Shown here piece after piece: positions 43,978 to 47,934 of a stretch of DNA of 47,934 nucleotides. The notes under the pieces are model-generated. The model was not told the DNA's origin and made no database searches. It was given only the letters and a program-made list of their open reading frames with translations. Positions within the stretch are counted from its first letter, which is position 1. Each line of letters begins with the position of its first letter. The position numbers and the translations under genes are program-made. The DNA comes from a virus. The stretch is from positions 1 to 47,934 of the IMG/VR virus record IMGVR_UViG_3300048592_000970; one strand, given 5' to 3'.

Positions 43978-45594
43978 TCAATACCCTTCCATTTCGTCGC
44001 GACGGCTGCCCTGCTCGATCGTCTCGAGCTCCACCTTAGTCTTTTCGACCTTTCGCGGGTAGAGATGCCACAGCGGGTAGCTGAGAGCGTCTCCGACGTG
44101 CGCGAAGTCCGACTTCTTGTTCGGAATGCCGTTCTTGTTCTTCCAGTATTTGCAGCTTCGGATTGTGTAGATGCACTCCGGCGAGACGAACCAGTGCCTT
44201 CGGTAGGCCTGGATTTCGAGGGTCACCGGGTCGACGACGACGCTGCGCATGCGGCTGTTGGCCACCTTCAGGCGCTCCATCACGTCGGGGTTCTTCAGCA
44301 TGTCCGGGTCGGGCCGGTAGCACCAGATCCAGCCGCGCTGCATGAACACCTCGCTCGATCCGCGGCCCTTCGTGCGCTCGATGTCCTGGTAGAAGCCGGA
44401 GGCGTCGAGGATCAGGAGCGTGCGCTGCCGGTCGTACCCGCGCTTCTCGAGCTCGTCGCACATATCGTTCTCGTCGCCCTGGTCGATCACCAGCTCGTCG
44501 ACGACCCAGGCCAGCGGCTCGCCGCCGAGCGGGTTGACGAAGAACTTGTAGACCACCGCGCACACCCACGGGTAGCGCTGAAGGTCAATGCCTACTAGGC
44601 ACTCCCACTCTCGCTGATTGCTAATGCGCTTCTTCAAGAACTCGGTAGTGACGTTGCTCGAGGAGAGCGTGGGCGGCAGCGCCATGTTCTCGGTCTCGGA
44701 GAACTGGTGAAAGACCGCGTCGATCGAGGGCAGGAATTCGCCGCGCACCTCGATCGCGAAGGTCCGCGGGTCCATCTCGTGTTCCAGGTCGAGCAGCGAC
44801 GCGAGGTGGATGTGCGGGTTCTTCTTCGGATCGAGGAGGAAGCGACGGCCTGGCCTTCGCCCGGAGTCGACCTCCTCGGCGTAGTCCATGACCCACATAC
44901 CTTCTTCGGTGTCGGGAGGATTGGCTGCCATTACGAGTAGCCCCGCGTTGTCCGCGGTCGCGCCGCGGCAGGTGAAGTACGCCTTCTTCGTCTGGTTCTG
45001 TGCCTCGTTCATGCCCACCCAGTCGGCTCGGCCTCGCTTCAGCTTCGCCGGCTCGTGGGCGCTGCGCAGGTGGATCGTGCTGCCGTTGACCAGGGTGCGG
45101 CGGAACCAGGGCGCGCCGAGCTCCGTCACCACCCACTCGCGCGGCAGCTTGCCGGTGATGTCCTCGTCGAGCTCCTCCGTCTCCGGCTGCGCGGGCGAGA
45201 CGAACCAGCAGCGGGCGCCCGGCACCATGACCGCCCAGGTGATCCCGCCGTCGATCATGAGGTCGGTCTTGCCCGATCGGCGCCCGCCGGCGAGCAGCAT
45301 CGAGTGGACCTCGCGGCCTTTCTTGTCGAGGAGCAGCTCGCCGGCCATCCACGCGCGGTACCAGCGCGCCATGTAGGTCGCGGCCTCGAGCTGGCCAGGG
45401 TGGATGCGCAGCACGAGCGCGCGAGTCGCCTCGTCGCCGGTCCAATTCTTGACGCCTCGATCCCACACACCACCGACGGAGAGAAGGCGCTCGCCGTCGA
45501 CCTCCGACAGCCAGTCAACGCGAAGATCGACCAGGGAACCTTGCGCCTCGGCGAGCGTCTGCTCGTAGAGATCCTCCCTGCTTGTCCTCGACAT
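43978..45594 (-). CDS. terL: Terminase large subunit, 538 aa
   Basis: ATP-driven DNA packaging motor with a nuclease. Walker A is G-G-R-R-S-G-K-T at residues 103-110; D-W-V-G-M-N-E-A at 191-198 carries the likely catalytic Glu (E197). RNase H-like nuclease acids are plausible in V-G-I-D-L-Q (near 341), L-I-L-D-A-S-G (near 390) and H-V-G-D-A-L-S. The start at 45594 has GGAGA six bases upstream and overlaps the small subunit frame by 80 bases. Family: Mu gp28-like. Confidence 0.9.
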   Translation of the reverse strand: MSRTSREDLYEQTLAEAQGSLVDLRVDWLSEVDGERLLSVGGVWDRGVKNWTGDEATRALVLRIHPGQLEAATYMARWYRAWMAGELLLDKKGREVHSMLLAGGRRSGKTDLMIDGGITWAVMVPGARCWFVSPAQPETEELDEDITGKLPREWVVTELGAPWFRRTLVNGSTIHLRSAHEPAKLKRGRADWVGMNEAQNQTKKAYFTCRGATADNAGLLVMAANPPDTEEGMWVMDYAEEVDSGRRPGRRFLLDPKKNPHIHLASLLDLEHEMDPRTFAIEVRGEFLPSIDAVFHQFSETENMALPPTLSSSNVTTEFLKKRISNQREWECLVGIDLQRYPWVCAVVYKFFVNPLGGEPLAWVVDELVIDQGDENDMCDELEKRGYDRQRTLLILDASGFYQDIERTKGRGSSEVFMQRGWIWCYRPDPDMLKNPDVMERLKVANSRMRSVVVDPVTLEIQAYRRHWFVSPECIYTIRSCKYWKNKNGIPNKKSDFAHVGDALSYPLWHLYPRKVEKTKVELETIEQGSRRDEMEGY

Positions 45595-46225
45595 CCTCCG
45601 TCTCCTTGCCCTTGCTCGGGTCCTGCTTTCCTTCAGCGAAGGCCGACACGATCTGGTGGGCCTTCATCAGGCGGTGACGCGGAATGCAGCGCAGCACCGA
45701 GTTGGCGTTCGCCCGGAGCTCGGCGCGGCGCGCGCGCGGCTCGAGCGTGGTGTCGAGCATGATCTCCCGGTGCTGGGCGAGCAGGCCCTTGACCAGGTAG
45801 TCGAGCGCCTGAAGCGTGTCCGCCGGCGGCTCGCCCAGGTTCTTGTACATTTCCAGCGTGGACGGATCCGCCGGCTTCAGCTTCGCGAGCGCGTTCACCG
45901 CCGAGACCGCCGCGCTGTGCTTCCCGCCCGCGAGGGCGCGCTGGAAGACCAGGCCCAGCATCTCGGCCGTCGCCGAGCTGCCGGCCTTCTTCATCGCCTT
46001 CTCGGCCTTCGATCGGTAGCGACGGGCGGTACGCTCGTCCATGCCAGTCTGCTGCGCGAGCTGCTCGTCGAGCCGGCGGCCCGAGAAGCCGGCGGCGAGC
46101 AGCTTCCAGACCAGCTGGTCGACCTGCTCCTGCTCCTCGCGCGTGCGTCGGCGGCCCTTGGCCTTGCCGGCCTCCGGGTCGTCCTCGAGCTCGGGCGCGT
46201 CCTCGTCGAGATCGTCGTCGGTCAC
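45515..46225 (-). CDS. terS: Terminase small subunit-like protein, 236 aa
   Basis: Position directly upstream of the large terminase and domain layout support the call. GTG 46225 overlaps the preceding stop (GTGA). Residues about 35-75 form a helix-turn-helix (V-W-K-L-L-A-A-G-F-S-G-R-R-L-D-E-Q-L-A-Q-Q-T-G-M-D-E-R-T-A-R-R-Y). The middle is helical and the C-terminus basic. The frame runs 80 bases into the large subunit, an unusually long overlap. Other possibility: a DNA-binding packaging helper of Mu gp27 type. Confidence 0.75.
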   Translation of the reverse strand: MTDDDLDEDAPELEDDPEAGKAKGRRRTREEQEQVDQLVWKLLAAGFSGRRLDEQLAQQTGMDERTARRYRSKAEKAMKKAGSSATAEMLGLVFQRALAGGKHSAAVSAVNALAKLKPADPSTLEMYKNLGEPPADTLQALDYLVKGLLAQHREIMLDTTLEPRARRAELRANANSVLRCIPRHRLMKAHQIVSAFAEGKQDPSKGKETEDVEDKQGGSLRADARRGARFPGRSSR

Positions 46226-46407
46226 GGGAAGCACCTGGTGAAGATCAGGGCGCCCACCAGGGCGACCAGCACGAAGGGCGCCGCGGCGATGCACATGATC
46301 AGCAGGTGGAAGAACACGTCGCGCCACAGCTCGACGAACCACGGCAGCGGCTTCTCCCGACGCAGCGGAGGGCCGTAATCGCCGCGGCCCTTGGGCGGCC
46401 TGATCAT
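46222..46407 (-). CDS. Small membrane protein, 61 aa
   Basis: A basic, Pro-rich N-terminus (R-P-P-K-G-R-G-D-Y-G-P-P-L-R-R-E) precedes one long hydrophobic segment (about residues 34-56, H-L-L-I-M-C-I-A-A-A-P-F-V-L-V-A-L-V). I chose ATG 46407, which overlaps the upstream stop (ATGA); ATG 46413 is an alternative. Small membrane proteins near terminase genes are common and of unknown role. Orientation would be N-terminus inside. Confidence 0.65.
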   Translation of the reverse strand: MIRPPKGRGDYGPPLRREKPLPWFVELWRDVFFHLLIMCIAAAPFVLVALVGALIFTRCFP

Positions 46408-46613
46408 TCCCATCCCATCTCCTTGGCCAGCTGCTCCATGGTCTGATCCGGGTTGCCGACGAGCGCGCTCGCCGCAGCGCGCGCCACCTCGATCCAGCGC
46501 TGCCTCTCGACCTCGCCGATCTCGATCCAGCCGAGGGCGTAGCCGCTGCCGCCGACGTTTCGCGAGCGCTCCCAGGCGTAGTGGAGGCGCGCGGCGAGCT
46601 GCTCGAGTGTCAC
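46404..46613 (-). CDS. Small helical hypothetical protein, 69 aa
   Basis: GTG 46613 overlaps the methyltransferase stop (GTGA). Helical throughout, with L-E-Q-L-A-A-R-L-H-Y-A-W-E-R-S, W-I-E-I-G-E-V-E-R-Q-R-W-I-E-V-A-R-A-A-A and a final E-Q-L-A-K-E-M-G-W-E. A similar W-x-x-L-x-x-x-x-R-x-x-W-x-x-V-A-R-A-A pattern is found in small phage proteins that accompany methyltransferases or primases. No function is assigned. Confidence 0.65.
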   Translation of the reverse strand: MTLEQLAARLHYAWERSRNVGGSGYALGWIEIGEVERQRWIEVARAAASALVGNPDQTMEQLAKEMGWE

Positions 46614-47854
46614 CCCCGCACCGCCTTCGCGCCCGTCGCCTTCTCCCAGCGCTGCACGATCACGTCGCAGTAGTTCGGCGACAGCTCCATCGCGTAGCCG
46701 CGCCGGCCGGCCGCGTCGGCGGCGATCAGCGTGCTGCCGCTGCCGCCGAAGAGGTCCAGCACCACGTCGCCGCGCCTCGAGCTGTTCCTGACCATCCGGT
46801 CGATCAGCTCGAGCGGCTTGGTCGTCGGGTGCAGGTCGCTCCGGCCCGGCCGCTTCACCGGCCAGACCGTCGTCTGCGTCCGATCGTGGAGCTCGACCAG
46901 GCGCGGCCCGCCCTCGCGCCAGCCGTACCACACCGGCTCGTATATCTCGTGGTAGTCCTTCCGGCCGAGCACCGGGCGGTCCTTCAGCCAGATGATCGTG
47001 CTCGACCAGTGGAAGCCGGCGGTGCGCAGCGCGCCGTCGATCACCGGCCACTCCTGCGAGCTCATGACCACGTAGGCCGGTGCGCCGGCGGCGAGCGCGC
47101 CGGCGGCGACGGCACACACGCGCCGGCACCACTCGGGGAAGTCAGCGCCGAGCGCGTCGTTCGCGATGTGGTTGTTCTCGCGGGTCTTGCTGATCCGCTT
47201 CGTCGACACGTAGTTCTCGAGGTCGACGTTCCACGGTGGATCGGTGATCAGCTGGCGCGCCTTCTCGCCGGCGAGCAGCGCGGCGACCGCCTCGACCGAC
47301 GTCGAGTCGCCGCACATCAGCCGGTTCTCGCCGAGCAGCCAGACGTCGCCCGGCTGCGTGATCGCGGTCTCGGGCGGCGGGGGGATGTCGTCGTCGGTCG
47401 CGCCGCCGCCGCCGGCCGCGGCGCCCAGGAGGTCGGCCAGCTCGCGGTCGGTGAAGCCGATGTCGTCGCCGCGCAGGCCCTCGCTCGCGATCTCCCCGAG
47501 CACCTTGGAGAGCTGGACGTCGTCCCAGTCGGCGAACTCGGCCGAGCGGTTGTCGCTCACCGCGTAGGCGCGCGCCCTCGCCGCGCTGCCGTTCCACGTG
47601 ACCACCGCGAGCTCGGTCCAGCCGAGCTTCCGGGCGGCCTCGATCGTGCCGCTGCCAGCGATCGCGGTGCCGTCGGGCAGCACGACCACCGGCTTCTGCT
47701 GGCCGTGCAGCTCGAGGGATCGCGCGATCTCGTCCAGCGACCGCCTGCCGTGCTTCTTCACGTTGTTCGGGTCGGCTCGGATGGTCGCGAGCGGCCTGAC
47801 CAGCGGGGCCAGGGTCGGGTTGATGCGATTGATTTGCTTAGCCGGATTGCCCAC
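46610..47854 (-). CDS. ParB-like nuclease domain fused to DNA methyltransferase, 414 aa
   Basis: Residues about 15-110 are a ParB/Srx-type fold (I-R-A-D-P-N-N-V-K-K-H, G-Q-Q-K-P-V-V-V, A-G-S-G-T-I-E-A-A-R-K-L-G). Residues about 165-414 are a beta-class amino-methyltransferase with catalytic D-P-P-W (205-208), H-P-T-T-K-P (342-347) and the S-adenosylmethionine loop L-F-G-G-S-G-S-T (368-375). Such phage fusions methylate adenine or N4-cytosine to block restriction. The GTG start has AGGAGG six bases before it. It is not a partition protein. Confidence 0.85.
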   Translation of the reverse strand: MGNPAKQINRINPTLAPLVRPLATIRADPNNVKKHGRRSLDEIARSLELHGQQKPVVVLPDGTAIAGSGTIEAARKLGWTELAVVTWNGSAARARAYAVSDNRSAEFADWDDVQLSKVLGEIASEGLRGDDIGFTDRELADLLGAAAGGGGATDDDIPPPPETAITQPGDVWLLGENRLMCGDSTSVEAVAALLAGEKARQLITDPPWNVDLENYVSTKRISKTRENNHIANDALGADFPEWCRRVCAVAAGALAAGAPAYVVMSSQEWPVIDGALRTAGFHWSSTIIWLKDRPVLGRKDYHEIYEPVWYGWREGGPRLVELHDRTQTTVWPVKRPGRSDLHPTTKPLELIDRMVRNSSRRGDVVLDLFGGSGSTLIAADAAGRRGYAMELSPNYCDVIVQRWEKATGAKAVRG

Positions 47855-47863
47855 TTACGCCTC

Positions 47864-47934
47864 CTAGCCCTGGTGACCCGAGAAACGGATCGCATTTCGG
47901 GACTGCATTTTTTTTGATGAGAAGGGCGCCCGCG
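47864..47934 (-). CDS. Probable C-terminal end of the gene that begins at 421 (circular contig)
   Basis: Read on the minus strand from 47934, the frame left by the partial gene at position 1 continues for 23 sense codons and ends at TAG 47866-47864, nine bases before the GTG of the methyltransferase. The stop touches the AGGAGG site of that gene. This is consistent with one 163-aa gene cut by the contig ends. It is inferred from frame and spacing; no sequence in the window joins the two ends. Confidence 0.6.
   Translation of the reverse strand, partial: RAPFSSKKMQSRNAIRFSGHQG

Noticed and set aside
46610-47854. The ParB-domain protein as a plasmid partition protein
   Set aside because: It is fused to a methyltransferase with a clear D-P-P-W and S-adenosylmethionine loop, lacks a ParA partner, and lies far from the parS palindrome.
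1-47934. CRISPR arrays, insertion sequences, integrase or transposase genes
   Set aside because: No regularly spaced direct repeats of that type, no IS-type inverted ends with a transposase and no tyrosine or serine recombinase motifs were seen on either strand.

Overview
The window looks like a complete, or nearly complete, genome of a contractile-tailed (myovirus-type) phage of a very GC-rich host. The head, tail and baseplate genes follow the order of phage Mu and its relatives (terminase, DUF935 portal, protease-scaffold, Mu T-type capsid, gp36/gp37, sheath, tube, tape measure, N, P, gp45-gp47). I find no Mu transposase, no integrase and no DNA polymerase. The host cannot be named from sequence alone. 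A lipoprotein with an outer-membrane type sorting signal points to a Gram-negative host. A perfect chromosomal-type parS palindrome and DnaA boxes suggest the phage uses host chromosome-maintenance proteins.

The contig is probably a circular or circularly permuted molecule opened inside a gene. The minus-strand gene that runs off position 1 stays open, in frame, if continued from position 47934, and stops just before the Shine-Dalgarno sequence of the next minus-strand gene. Read as a circle there are two transcription units. One is very long and on the minus strand: 10477 down to 1, then 47934 down to 18036. The other is short and on the plus strand: 10570 to 17997.

Layout: 1-9765 (minus) holds tightly overlapping small genes, including DUF2303, a nucleoside-deoxyribosyltransferase-like protein, a RusA-type Holliday junction resolvase and a Dam-type adenine methyltransferase, plus many small zinc-binding and membrane proteins. 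9766-10198 is non-coding and carries strong hairpins, a helically phased row of DnaA-box-like sites and a parS palindrome, so it is the best candidate replication origin. 10199-10569 is a divergent control region with an HTH regulator. 10570-17997 (plus) is the early operon: a RecT-like annealing protein, a Cas4/RecB-type iron-sulfur nuclease, then unknown genes including a Cys-rich lipoprotein, a DUF2924 protein and a protein with a retroviral-type CCHC zinc knuckle. It has three related promoters and four copies of a 16-bp palindromic operator. 18036-23042 (minus) has lysis genes and accessory tail genes; 23046-34337 tail fibres, baseplate, tape measure and tail chaperones; 34334-34534 a small Acb2-like (anti-CBASS) candidate; 34807-47854 tube, sheath, head, terminase and a ParB-methyltransferase fusion.

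How the parts fit: RecT, the exonuclease and RusA form a recombination set that can process or circularise DNA. Replication probably starts at the DnaA/parS region with host enzymes. Two methyltransferases protect DNA from restriction. The Mu-type structural block builds the particle, and the M23 endopeptidase with a holin-like protein releases it.
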